Of a stretch of 64,000 bases of DNA, positions 32,161 to 40,126 are shown piece by piece. The stretch covers positions 38,379-102,378 of the forward strand of contig NZ_BBZJ01000034.1 in the NCBI RefSeq assembly GCF_001417775.1, given 5' to 3'. This DNA comes from Streptomyces sp. TP-A0356 (GTDB lineage: Bacteria; Actinomycetota; Actinomycetes; Streptomycetales; Streptomycetaceae). Under the pieces are notes generated by a model. It had not been told where the DNA came from and did not search any database. It saw only the letters and a list, made by a program, of their open reading frames with translations. Position 1 is the first letter of the stretch. Each line of letters begins with the position of its first letter. A program made the position numbers and the translations under genes.

Positions 32161-33243
32161 GTGGACGAGATCCGAGGCAGCACACAGGGCACCGCCCCCG
32201 TCCCCCTGTCCGTACTGGACCTGGTCACGGTCGGCGCGGGACGCACCGCCTCCGAAGCCCTGCGCACCAGTGTCGCCCTCGCCCGCCTCGCGGAGTCCCG
32301 CGGCTTCCACCGCTACTGGGTCGCCGAACACCACTCCATGCCGGGTGTGGCGTCCTCCTCACCCGCCGTGATCCTCGCCCATCTCGCCGCCCACACGGAT
32401 CGCATCCGCCTCGGCTCGGGCGGCGTGATGCTCCCGAACCACGCCCCGCTCGCCATCGCTGAGCAGTTCGGCACGCTGGAGGCCATGGCCCCCGGCCGTA
32501 TCGACCTGGGCCTGGGCCGCGCCCCGGGCACCGACGGCGCCACGGCCGCCGCGCTGCGCCGCACCGACCGGCCCGACGAGGGCGCCGACGACTTCCCCCA
32601 GCAGCTCGTCGAGCTGACCCGCTTCCTCGACGACGACTTCCCGGACGGCCACCCCTACTCCCGCATCCACGCGGTCCCGGGCCCGGTACAGGGCACCTCC
32701 CCGGGTGGCGTCCAGTCCCCCCACCGGCCGCCGATCTGGCTGCTCGGCTCGTCCGGCTTCAGCGCCCGCCTGGCCGGCATGCTCGGCCTGCCCTTCGCCT
32801 TCGCCCACCACTTCTCGGCGCAGAACACCATCCCGGCGCTCGACCTGTACCGCGAGTCCTTCCGCCCGTCCGAGGTCCTCGACGCCCCGTACGCCGTGAT
32901 CGGTGTGTCCGCGCTCGCCACCGACGACGAGAAGGAGGCCAGCCGGCAGGTCAGGGCCGCCGCCCTGAACATGATCCGGCTGCGCACCGGCCGCCCCGGC
33001 CTCTTCCCCACCCCGGAGGAGGCCGAGGCGTACGCATTCGGGCCGCTGGAAGAGGAGTTCGTGGCGTCCTGGGCCGCCAACATCGTCCACGGCACGGCGG
33101 ACGAGGTCCGTTCCGGCCTGGACGACCTCCACAAGCGCACCGGTGCCGACGAGTTGATGCTCACGTCCCACGCCCACCGCGGCGAGTTGCGGCTGCGCTC
33201 GTACGAACTGATCGCGGACGCCTACGGCCTGCCGGTCGCATGA
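32161..33243 (+). CDS. LLM-class (luciferase-like) flavin-dependent oxidoreductase
   Basis: A 360-residue TIM-barrel protein of the bacterial luciferase-like monooxygenase family, in the single-component subgroup named after MsnO8-type proteins. Visible motifs are PLSVLDLVTVGAG, GFHRYWVAEHHSMPGVASSSPAV, RLGSGGVMLPNHAPLAIAEQFGTLEAMAPGRIDLGLGRAPGTD and PIWLLGSSGFSARLAG. It should use reduced F420 or FMN; the substrate is unknown. The GTG at 32161 is preceded by CAGGAGG. A strong hairpin ends the gene. Confidence 0.9.
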   Translation: MDEIRGSTQGTAPVPLSVLDLVTVGAGRTASEALRTSVALARLAESRGFHRYWVAEHHSMPGVASSSPAVILAHLAAHTDRIRLGSGGVMLPNHAPLAIAEQFGTLEAMAPGRIDLGLGRAPGTDGATAAALRRTDRPDEGADDFPQQLVELTRFLDDDFPDGHPYSRIHAVPGPVQGTSPGGVQSPHRPPIWLLGSSGFSARLAGMLGLPFAFAHHFSAQNTIPALDLYRESFRPSEVLDAPYAVIGVSALATDDEKEASRQVRAAALNMIRLRTGRPGLFPTPEEAEAYAFGPLEEEFVASWAANIVHGTADEVRSGLDDLHKRTGADELMLTSHAHRGELRLRSYELIADAYGLPVA

Positions 33244-33246
33244 GCT

Positions 33247-33285
33247 CGGGAGGGTGCCGTCGCCACGGGGGACGGCACCCTCCCG
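33247..33285. terminator. Bidirectional terminator hairpin
   Basis: CGGGAGGGTGCCGTC (33247-33261) and GACGGCACCCTCCCG (33271-33285) form a perfect 15-bp stem with a 9-base loop. It sits between the convergent flavin oxidoreductase and PAS-GGDEF-EAL genes, two bases from the latter's stop. Confidence 0.9.
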
Positions 33286-33286
33286 G

Positions 33287-35194
33287 TCAGGTGCGGCGAC
33301 AGGCCTCCGTCTCCACCAGCTCGGAGATGCGGTCCGGCGGCACGGGCCGCGAGTACAGCCACCCCTGGCCGGTGTCACAGCCGATCCTGCGCAGGCGGGA
33401 GGCCTGCGCGGAGGTCTCCACGCACTCCGCGGTGACGGTCAGGCCCAGCCGGTGGGCGAGCTGGATCACGCCCTCGACGATCACCTCGTCCGCGGGGTTG
33501 GGGTGGGCGTCCGTGCCCTCGTACTGGAAGCCGCGGACGAACGAGCCGTCCAGCTTCAGCACCGACACCGGCAGCCGGCTGAGGTAGGCGAGGTTCGAGT
33601 AGCCGGTGCCGAAGTCGTCGATGGCGATGCGTACCCCCATGTCGCTGAGCGCCTGGAGCGCCTGGAGGGGACGGCCGGCCGAGCCCATGACCGCGGACTC
33701 CGTCAGCTCCAACTGCAGCAGATGCGGGGCGAGTCCCGTCTCCGCGAGGGTCTCCGCCACGTCCGCCACGAGGTCGGAGTCCCAGACCTGACGCACCGCC
33801 ACGTTCACGCTGACGAAGATCGGGGGTTCGTCCGGGCGTTCCTCCTGCCAGCGGCGCGCCTGGCGGCAGGCGGTCGCCAGTGCCCAGCGCCCGAGCTGCA
33901 CGATCGAGCCGTCCTCCTCCGCCAATCCGATGAACCGATTCGGCGTCAACGTGCCGAACTGGGGGTGATGCCAGCGCACCAGCGCCTCGACCCCACGCAC
34001 CCGTCCGTCCTCCATCCCCACCAACGGCTGGTACTCCAGGGCGAACTCACCCCGTTCGATGGCGGGGCGCAGACCGGAGGAGAGTGCCTGGCGGGTCATG
34101 CGGTGGGCGTTGCGCTCGGGGTCGAAGAGTGTCCAGCGGGACTTGCCGTCGGCCTTAGCCCAGTACAGCGTCGTATCGGCCGCCTGCATCAGACCGGTCG
34201 CCGTCGTCCCGGCCGCGTGCCGCTCCACGACACCGATGGACGCCGAGACGGACAGGCGCTGGCCGGCCAGGTCGAACGGCGCCTGGAGCGCCTTGAGCAC
34301 CGACTCGGCCAGCTCGGCGAGTTGGTCGGTGCCCGTGGAGTCCTCCACCAGCAGGGCGAACTCGTCGCCGCCCAGCCGGGCCACCAGGGGAGTGGCGGCC
34401 CTCGCGTAGCCCGCCTCGTCCGCGCAGCGTGTCAGGCGCTCCGCGACGGCCGCGAGCAGCCGGTCGCCGACGCGGTGGCCGAGCGTGTCGTTGACGGCCT
34501 TGAAGCCGTCGAGGTCCAGGTAGCACAGCCCGATCCGGCCGGTGCCGCTCTCCTCGTACGACTCCGCCTCCAGCGAGGCCGACAGGCGCTCGAAGAACAG
34601 CGTGCGGTTGGGCAGCCTGGTCACCGCGTCGTGCATCTGCAAGTGGCGTAGCTGCGACTGGAGTTCCCGGCGGGCGCTGATGTCGGCGACCGAGAGGAGG
34701 ACGGCCTTCTCGGCCTCGGGCAGCGGAGTGACCGTCACCTGGACCCACAGCGAGTGCCCGTCGGGGTGTTTGAGGCGGCGCGTGCAGCGCAGCCGGGCCT
34801 GGCGGCCGCGCAGGACCTCGCGGTACGCGTGCCAGGTGCGGGCGTCCGAGGACAGGTCCACCAGATCGGCGGCCACCCTTCCGGCCAGCCCGTCCCTGCC
34901 GATGCCGAGCAGCGACCCCATCGTCTCGTTGGCGGTGACGACCAGGCCGTCCCGGTCGACGACCGCCATGGCGAGCGGTGCGACGGCGAACACGGCGCCG
35001 AAGGAGCTGGGTTGGAGCCCGGTGGTGGGGAAGGGCGCCGGTTGCGCCGGTGCGTCGGCAGGTGGCGGAAGGGGATGCGCCCCTGGCAGGGGCGGTGGCG
35101 CGGGCGCACCCGATGACGTGGTCTCGTGACTGTCTGTGACGGCCCGGCCGACGAGGTCTGCCGCGGGCGCCGGCCCTTCGGACGTTCCGCTCAC
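33287..35194 (-). CDS. PAS-GGDEF-EAL cyclic-di-GMP turnover protein
   Basis: A 635-residue cytosolic protein. After a Pro/Ala-rich lead come a PAS domain (about 65-180; FAVAPLAMAVVDRDGLVVTANE), a GGDEF domain (about 188-355) with intact RLGGDEFALLV and an EAL domain (about 370-630) with GVEALVRWHHP, QLELTESAVM, IDDFGTGYSNLAYL and VLKLDGSFVRG. Both catalytic sites look complete, so it may make and break c-di-GMP, the messenger that controls BldD and development in Streptomyces (established). No membrane segment is visible; the PAS domain is the likely sensor. GGGAG precedes the GTG at 35194. Confidence 0.93.
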   Translation of the reverse strand: MSGTSEGPAPAADLVGRAVTDSHETTSSGAPAPPPLPGAHPLPPPADAPAQPAPFPTTGLQPSSFGAVFAVAPLAMAVVDRDGLVVTANETMGSLLGIGRDGLAGRVAADLVDLSSDARTWHAYREVLRGRQARLRCTRRLKHPDGHSLWVQVTVTPLPEAEKAVLLSVADISARRELQSQLRHLQMHDAVTRLPNRTLFFERLSASLEAESYEESGTGRIGLCYLDLDGFKAVNDTLGHRVGDRLLAAVAERLTRCADEAGYARAATPLVARLGGDEFALLVEDSTGTDQLAELAESVLKALQAPFDLAGQRLSVSASIGVVERHAAGTTATGLMQAADTTLYWAKADGKSRWTLFDPERNAHRMTRQALSSGLRPAIERGEFALEYQPLVGMEDGRVRGVEALVRWHHPQFGTLTPNRFIGLAEEDGSIVQLGRWALATACRQARRWQEERPDEPPIFVSVNVAVRQVWDSDLVADVAETLAETGLAPHLLQLELTESAVMGSAGRPLQALQALSDMGVRIAIDDFGTGYSNLAYLSRLPVSVLKLDGSFVRGFQYEGTDAHPNPADEVIVEGVIQLAHRLGLTVTAECVETSAQASRLRRIGCDTGQGWLYSRPVPPDRISELVETEACRRT

Positions 35195-35658
35195 CGCTCG
35201 CTCCCGCAGTGCACTCGTTCTTCGTACGGATCTCGTGGGTCTCGTCGGGGTCGACGGCCGCGTGATGAGCGGCCGTACAAGCCGTGTTCGTGCAGGAAAG
35301 TGTGCCGATCATAGAGGCTGGTCCCGAGGCCTTCCAGCCGCTGTCCAGTCTCGAGGAACGAGCACATGTTCTGACAGATCGTTTCTGCCCGCACCTGACC
35401 CCGGTCTATCAGGCACCCGTCGGTTGTGACGTTCCGTGAGTATTCGGGGTGTCGGCCCATGTCGGCCGCCCCCTCGGTGCTCGTGCGCCGTTCTGCGCTC
35501 CCACCCCGCACTGCCCCTCCCCCGGCCGTGGCGGCCCCCTTCTGGCCTTTCCCCCGACTGATGGCGTCTCACCCTTCTGGGGCAGACAAACAGGGCGTAG
35601 TCATACAAGTAAGACAAGGCTGGGTGCGGAGTTCCCAGAACCGCACCCGGAGGTCGAC
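35195..35658. other. Divergent non-coding region
   Basis: A 464-base gap between the divergent PAS-GGDEF-EAL and M6 protease genes. It must hold both promoters. I see no credible gene, RNA or strong hairpin; it is slightly less GC-rich (for example CATACAAGTAAGACAAGG before the protease gene) than the flanking genes. Confidence 0.45.
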
Positions 35659-37038
35659 GTGCCGCGTCCGCTCCCCCGCAAGGAGCCCATCCGCGAGGCC
35701 CTGAAGGGACTCGCCCGGGGCGCGGCGCCCGTTCTGCGCAGTACGGCGGCCGTGGGCACGTCGATGACGGCCCTGGTCGCGACCTCGCTCGTCACCGGCC
35801 CCGCGCTCGCCGAACCCCTGGGGGCGTCGTGCGAGCTCGGGCGCAGCCAGGTGCACCACTCGGAGGGTGTCGACACCTGGAACGCCGCCTATACGCGGCC
35901 CACACGCCCGCTCGACGCGGTCATGGTCTTCCTGTCCTTCCCGGACTCGGTGCCGGCGACCACACCGGCCGAGCTCACCGCGGACTACTTCCCGGCCACC
36001 AGCCGCTTCTTCGAACGCGCCTCGTCCGGCCGGTTCACCCTGCGTCCCCATCCGGTGGACCACTGGATCACGATGCCGCACACCTCCACGTCATATGCCA
36101 TACGCAGAGACTGGAGTCCCGAGCGCCGGTCCGCCTATCTGCGGGACGCGCTCGCCGCGGCGGACAAGGACGTCGACTTCTCCCGCTACGACATCGTGTA
36201 CTTCGTGGCCGACCCGAACGCGCCCGGCGTCGACTCGGACGCCACCAAGGTGGTCAACCTGGACACCCCGCTGCGGGCCGACGGCAAGGACATCCGCCGG
36301 GTGGTCACGGTCTTCGAGAAGCACCCGCCGGACCGGCTCGTCCTCGCCCACGAGACGGGCCATGTCTTCGACCTGCCCGACCTCTACCACCGCCCCGTGG
36401 ACGCCAAGGGGGACTGGGACACCTACGTCGGTGACTGGGACCTCATGGGCAGCCAGTTCGGCCTCGCGCCGGATCTGTTCGCCTGGCACAAGTGGAAGCT
36501 GGGGTGGCTGGATCCGCGCCAGGTGGTGTGCGTGCGGGGAGCGGGGAGCACGCGGCTGACGCTGGAGTCGCTGGGGGCGGGGGCGGCCGGGGTGCCGCAG
36601 GTGCCGGTGAATGCGGGCGCGACCTGGGAGGCCGGTGTGACGGGTGCGGCCGTCGGTGCCGGGGAGCAGGTGCCCGGAGCCGGTGTGCAGGCGTTCGGTT
36701 CGGGGGGCGGCACCAAGCTGGCGGTCGTGCGGACGGGGCCCGACAGCGTGCTCGCCATCGAGGCGCGCGGGGCGGTGGGAAACGACAGCACAGTCTGCAC
36801 GCAGGGCGTCCTGATCTACCGGATCCGCAGCGAGACGGAGTCCGGCGGCGGCCCGATCGAGGTCGTCGACGCCCACCCGCACTCCTCGGCGTGCCCGGAC
36901 AGATCGGTCTATCCACCCCTCGCGGACGCCCCCGTGGGCGAGGGGGAGAGCTTCACGGTTCCGGGTGAGGGAGTCCGGGTGGAGGTGGAGGACCGGACGC
37001 CCACGGGGGCGTGGACGGTACGGATCACTCGGGCGTGA
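35659..37038 (+). CDS. Secreted M6-family metalloprotease
   Basis: A 459-residue exported protease. The N-terminus has a long basic region and a hydrophobic segment (VGTSMTALVATSLVTGPALA), cut after ALA. The zinc motif is VLAHETGHVFDLPDLY, an HExxH followed by the distal ligand pattern of the immune-inhibitor-A (M6) family, with WDLMGSQFGLAPDLFAWHKWKLGWL as the Met-turn region. The C-terminal 180 residues are beta-rich. GGAGGT at 35649-35654 supports the GTG at 35659. Likely an extracellular protease for nutrition; the substrate is unknown. Confidence 0.88.
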   Translation: MPRPLPRKEPIREALKGLARGAAPVLRSTAAVGTSMTALVATSLVTGPALAEPLGASCELGRSQVHHSEGVDTWNAAYTRPTRPLDAVMVFLSFPDSVPATTPAELTADYFPATSRFFERASSGRFTLRPHPVDHWITMPHTSTSYAIRRDWSPERRSAYLRDALAAADKDVDFSRYDIVYFVADPNAPGVDSDATKVVNLDTPLRADGKDIRRVVTVFEKHPPDRLVLAHETGHVFDLPDLYHRPVDAKGDWDTYVGDWDLMGSQFGLAPDLFAWHKWKLGWLDPRQVVCVRGAGSTRLTLESLGAGAAGVPQVPVNAGATWEAGVTGAAVGAGEQVPGAGVQAFGSGGGTKLAVVRTGPDSVLAIEARGAVGNDSTVCTQGVLIYRIRSETESGGGPIEVVDAHPHSSACPDRSVYPPLADAPVGEGESFTVPGEGVRVEVEDRTPTGAWTVRITRA

Positions 37039-37048
37039 GTCAGGGTGC

Positions 37049-37346
37049 CGGTGGTGCTTGAGGTGTGCGCGGGGCGGTGGCCGGGGGATGTCTGGACGGG
37101 GGTGTGGGGGGGCGAGGTCCGCGACGGCGCGCGGTGGGGCCGTGCGGGGACGGTGGGTGGCGAGTGGTGTTCGCGCTGTCCGGGAGCACGGTGTGCCAGG
37201 TGGTGCGTGAGGCCTGCGCGGGGCGGTGGGCGCGGGTGCCTGAACGGGGGGTGTGAGTGGCGAAGCCCCTGCGGCGCGCGGCGGGGCCGCGCAGAAACGA
37301 CGATGGCGAGTCGTGTTCGCGCTGTCCGCGAACACGACTCGCCATC
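37049..37346. repeat. Degenerate 149-bp tandem duplication next to tRNA-Lys copy 3
   Basis: Two diverged copies with a 149-base period, 37049-37197 and 37198-37346. They share GGTGGTG(C)TTGAGG-type starts, GCGCGGGGCGGTGG near the front, and GTGTTCGCGCTGTCCG near the end. The second copy ends in the perfect hairpin next to the tRNA; in the first copy the hairpin is broken (GGGAGCACGGTGTGCC instead of GCGAACACGACTCGCC). No gene seen. Confidence 0.7.
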
Positions 37347-37349
37347 GTC
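37299..37349 (-). terminator. Perfect 23-bp hairpin after tRNA-Lys copy 3
   Basis: The arms 37299-37321 and 37327-37349 pair perfectly over 23 bases (ends GACGATGG/CCATCGTC) around a 5-base loop CTGTC. It begins four bases past the 3' end of the minus-strand tRNA and is followed there by GTTTC. It is very likely the tRNA terminator. Confidence 0.88.
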
Positions 37350-37353
37350 ATCG

Positions 37354-37427
37354 TGCGCCGCCAGGGACTCGAACCCCGGACCCGCTGATTAAGAGTCAGC
37401 TGCTCTAACCAACTGAGCTAGCGGCGC
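37354..37427 (-). tRNA. tRNA-Lys (anticodon CTT), copy 3
   Basis: A 74-base tRNA identical to the copies at 21,920 and 26,934, with the CTT anticodon and A discriminator. Its 5' end overlaps the 3' end of the upstream protein gene by ten bases, so it may be processed from a longer transcript. Confidence 0.95.
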
Positions 37428-38026
37428 CTGCTGACGTCGTAGACCTTAGCACCCTGGTCGGCGGGAGGAAAAATCGATATGTGTGCGGTGGCGGAGGCGG
37501 CGGCGCGGGCCGCTCCGACGGCCGCCCAGAGGACGACTTCCGGGCCGGGCAGCCAGGGGTGGCGGCTGTCGGGCGCGACGAGCCACCGGGACTCGGGGCG
37601 GGCGGCGGCGGTGGCCGTGGGAGGGTCCGAGGGACAGACGGCGGGGACGGTCACGGCGTCACCGGGCCCGTGGCACAGCAGCGGCGGAATCTCGTGGGCG
37701 CGCCCGCCCCACTCCTCCCAGTCGAGCAGCGCCGGTAGCCGCCGGGCGGTGCCAGGTGCCGCGAACAGCAGCATCCGCCCCCGGTGCATGGCGACGGGCC
37801 CGGACCCCGGCCCCTCGTCCCAGAGCCGGTCGAGCATGCGCCGCCCGAAGATCGCGGGGGCGTTGACGACATCGAACGTGGTGCCGCAGGGCAGCACCAC
37901 CGGGGCGGTGGGGCGCTCCGCCCAGTATGCGAGCGTGCTACGCGGATACGTTCCTGCCGAGGCGAGCCAGGCGGCGCCCTCCGAGGTGGCGCTGAAGGGT
38001 TGGGTGCTCGGCGTTCGACTGCTCAT
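37418..38026 (-). CDS. Primase/polymerase N-terminal-like protein
   Basis: A 202-residue protein resembling the short Streptomyces proteins annotated as bifunctional DNA primase/polymerase N-terminal domain (from memory; GAAWLASAGTYPRSTLAYWAERPTAPVVLPCGTTFDVVNAPAIFGRRMLDRLW). Only part of a Prim-Pol fold would be present, and no catalytic acidic triad is evident, so enzymatic activity is doubtful. ATG 38026 is used; an in-frame start lies at 38053. Its TAG stop is formed by bases of the adjacent tRNA-Lys gene. Confidence 0.65.
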   Translation of the reverse strand: MSSRTPSTQPFSATSEGAAWLASAGTYPRSTLAYWAERPTAPVVLPCGTTFDVVNAPAIFGRRMLDRLWDEGPGSGPVAMHRGRMLLFAAPGTARRLPALLDWEEWGGRAHEIPPLLCHGPGDAVTVPAVCPSDPPTATAAARPESRWLVAPDSRHPWLPGPEVVLWAAVGAARAAASATAHISIFPPADQGAKVYDVSRRR

Positions 38027-38194
38027 ACCGCCAGATGTACCGGCTGTGAGCAATCCGTCTCCGAGAGTTGCGGAAATCCGGGACAGGAGAGGCGGTACGC
38101 AGTATTGTGCCGCCCGGCATATGCCGCCTGATCATTCGAGCCTCCGGCGTGACCGTCGGGGGCCGCCGGCATGATCGTCGCGGGTCGCCGACGC

Positions 38195-38560
38195 TCAGCC
38201 CAGGTTCTCCGGGCCGGTCGCGTCCGCCCCGCGCATCAGGTCCTGGCCGAACTCCACCATCTTCTTCGCGTAGTCCTCGGTCCACTCCGCCCGCTCGGCG
38301 ATCGCCGCGGGTGTCAGCCGGTCGAAGCGGCGCGGATCGGCGAGCTGGGCGGCGGCGATCGCCTGGAACTCCACCGCACGGTCCGCCGCCGCACGGAACG
38401 CCTGGGCCAGCTCCGTCGCCCGCGCCAGCAGCGCGCGCGGGTCGTCCATCGACTCCAGGTCGAAGAAGTGCTCCGGGTCGGAGGCCGCCTCCGCGGGCTC
38501 GAAGAGCAGGGGCGCGGGGCGTAGCCGCGGCTCGTTCCGACGCGGCGTGGGCTCCGCCAT
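38195..38560 (-). CDS. Conserved hypothetical protein
   Basis: A 121-residue acidic, helical, soluble protein (SDPEHFFDLESMDDPRALLARATELAQAFRAAADRAVEFQAIAAAQLADPRRFDRLTPAAIAERAEWTEDYAKKMVEFGQDL). GGAGGAG before the ATG at 38560 is excellent, so it is surely translated. No family recognised. The pattern of amphipathic helices suggests a small helical bundle, perhaps a protein-protein adaptor. It stands alone, with gaps of 168 and 213 bases on each side. Confidence 0.7.
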   Translation of the reverse strand: MAEPTPRRNEPRLRPAPLLFEPAEAASDPEHFFDLESMDDPRALLARATELAQAFRAAADRAVEFQAIAAAQLADPRRFDRLTPAAIAERAEWTEDYAKKMVEFGQDLMRGADATGPENLG

Positions 38561-38773
38561 GTCTTCTCCTCCTCGTACGGTTCGAGTGGTGTCCCTCTCG
38601 GGTGGGCCACCGTCCATTGTCTCGCGGCGACGCAAGAGGGCAGGGTCGAACGCCGCGCGCCCGCCCCGCGCCCCCCGCGCCGCACGGTTCCCCCACCCTC
38701 AAGGCGGCCGGGCCACGTGATGTTCCCCGCTGGTCGGGCCCACGCGTCGGCCGCACGGGTGCCGGGGAGCCGG

Positions 38774-40126
38774 TCAGGGCCGCCACGTCACCCGGTGTTC
38801 CGCCAGATGAGCCAGCACCGCGTGGTTGGCCTCCCAGCCGTCCGGGAACTTCACCGTGACCCCCAGCTGCACCGGCTCCGTCGACGGATGGTCGTCCAGC
38901 AGCTCCGTCACCCCGGCCCGGCACACCACGATGCACGCGTGCCGGTGGCGGGACGCCAGCACGCACAGGCGCCCGGTTTCGAGATGGAACGCCGTGGCGT
39001 CCGGTCTTCCCGACAGCGGGTGCAGCACCACCGTCACATCGAACTCCCGGCCCTGCAGCCGGTTGGCCGTGTCCACCGTCACGTCCGTCACCCCGAGACC
39101 GGCCAGCGCGGAGCGCACCGCGGCCGCCTGGTCCCGGTGTGCCGTGCCGACGGCGATCCGGTCCGCGGTCAGCGGCACCGGCTCCGCGGCCCGCTCGGAG
39201 ACCGCGGCCCCGCCCCGGTCGAGCAGCCGCCGCACCACCCGGGCGACCGCCCGCACCGCCTCGGGATCCGTCCGCGGCGTGTGCCGGGCGGGCAGCTCGA
39301 GCAGCCCCCAGCCGGTCTCCGCCGCCTCGTCGATCACCCGGTCGGGCCCCGAGCCGTCCGAGGCCATCCCGAACGAGAGCCTCCGGTCCCCGTGCCCCGT
39401 CCCGCTGCGGAACGGCGTGTACGGATAGAACGCGTCCGACACCAGCGGCGCCGCCGACGCCGGCAGCCGCCACGACACCGGCAGCCGGTGCTGCGGCAGC
39501 TCGGGATTGTGGGCCAGGAGCGTCGTCACCGCGGACGCCGACGGGTCGTACGACAGGCCCGCCCACTGCTCCGCGCCCACGATCGCGAACGGGTCCAGCT
39601 GCCCCGGATCGCCCACGAACAGTGCCCGCTCGAACAGGCCCGCCACCGCCAGCAGTGCGTCCGAGCGCATCTGGTACGCCTCGTCGACGATCGCGTGCCG
39701 CCACGGCTCGACGTCCTTGACGTGGGCCCACTTGGCGGCCGTCGAGATGACGACGTCCAGGCCCGCCAGATCGGCCGCCTTCGTCGACTTGCGGACGTGC
39801 GGCAGGTCGTCGAGCGCCTTGTCGTACGGGTCGGGGTCGCTGCTGTGCAGCCGACCGACCGGAACGCCGGGATCCTTCTCCGCCAGCCGCAGCACCAGGT
39901 CGTCCACCTGCGCGTTGGTCTGCGCGATCACCATCAACGGCCGTCCGGCGGAGGCGAGTTCGAGCGCCGCCCGGACGACGAGCGTCGACTTCCCGGCGCC
40001 CGGCGGCGAGTCGACGACGACCCCGCGGTGCGCGCCGTGCAGCGTGTCGCGCAGGATCGCCTCGGTGGCCCGGGCGGCCGCCGTCCCGGGATCGAGGGCC
40101 CGGCCCGGCTGGGCGAACACGGTCAC
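38774..40126 (-). CDS. Upf1/Dna2-like superfamily 1 helicase
   Basis: A 450-residue SF1B helicase with all motifs: I SPPGAGKSTLVVRA, Ia MVIAQTNAQVDDLV, II HAIVDEAYQM, III ALFVGDPGQLDPF, IV/Va VTVDTANRLQGREFDVTVVLHPL and VI LCVLASRHRHACIVVC. The QGREFD and final SRHRHA patterns place it with Upf1/Dna2-type helicases rather than UvrD. It should translocate 5' to 3' on single-stranded nucleic acid (family knowledge). Its GTG start overlaps the stop of the middle gene (GTGA). It is the last of three coupled genes that begin with a Cas4-like nuclease. Confidence 0.88.
   Translation of the reverse strand: MTVFAQPGRALDPGTAAARATEAILRDTLHGAHRGVVVDSPPGAGKSTLVVRAALELASAGRPLMVIAQTNAQVDDLVLRLAEKDPGVPVGRLHSSDPDPYDKALDDLPHVRKSTKAADLAGLDVVISTAAKWAHVKDVEPWRHAIVDEAYQMRSDALLAVAGLFERALFVGDPGQLDPFAIVGAEQWAGLSYDPSASAVTTLLAHNPELPQHRLPVSWRLPASAAPLVSDAFYPYTPFRSGTGHGDRRLSFGMASDGSGPDRVIDEAAETGWGLLELPARHTPRTDPEAVRAVARVVRRLLDRGGAAVSERAAEPVPLTADRIAVGTAHRDQAAAVRSALAGLGVTDVTVDTANRLQGREFDVTVVLHPLSGRPDATAFHLETGRLCVLASRHRHACIVVCRAGVTELLDDHPSTEPVQLGVTVKFPDGWEANHAVLAHLAEHRVTWRP

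Noticed and set aside
37045..37392. A 115-residue plus-strand frame over the 149-bp duplication
   Set aside because: It runs into the antisense of tRNA-Lys (ending NPGPAD, as in the frames at the other two tRNAs) and has no ribosome binding site.
21920..37427. tRNA-Lys copies as attachment sites of a resident integrative element
   Set aside because: No integrase, excisionase or replication gene lies between or beside them, and the genes between are ordinary chromosomal functions.
37938..39731. A 597-residue minus-strand frame
   Set aside because: It is an Arg/Gly/Ala/Pro-rich shadow that cuts across the helicase and the small helical protein genes, which have clear motifs or ribosome binding sites.
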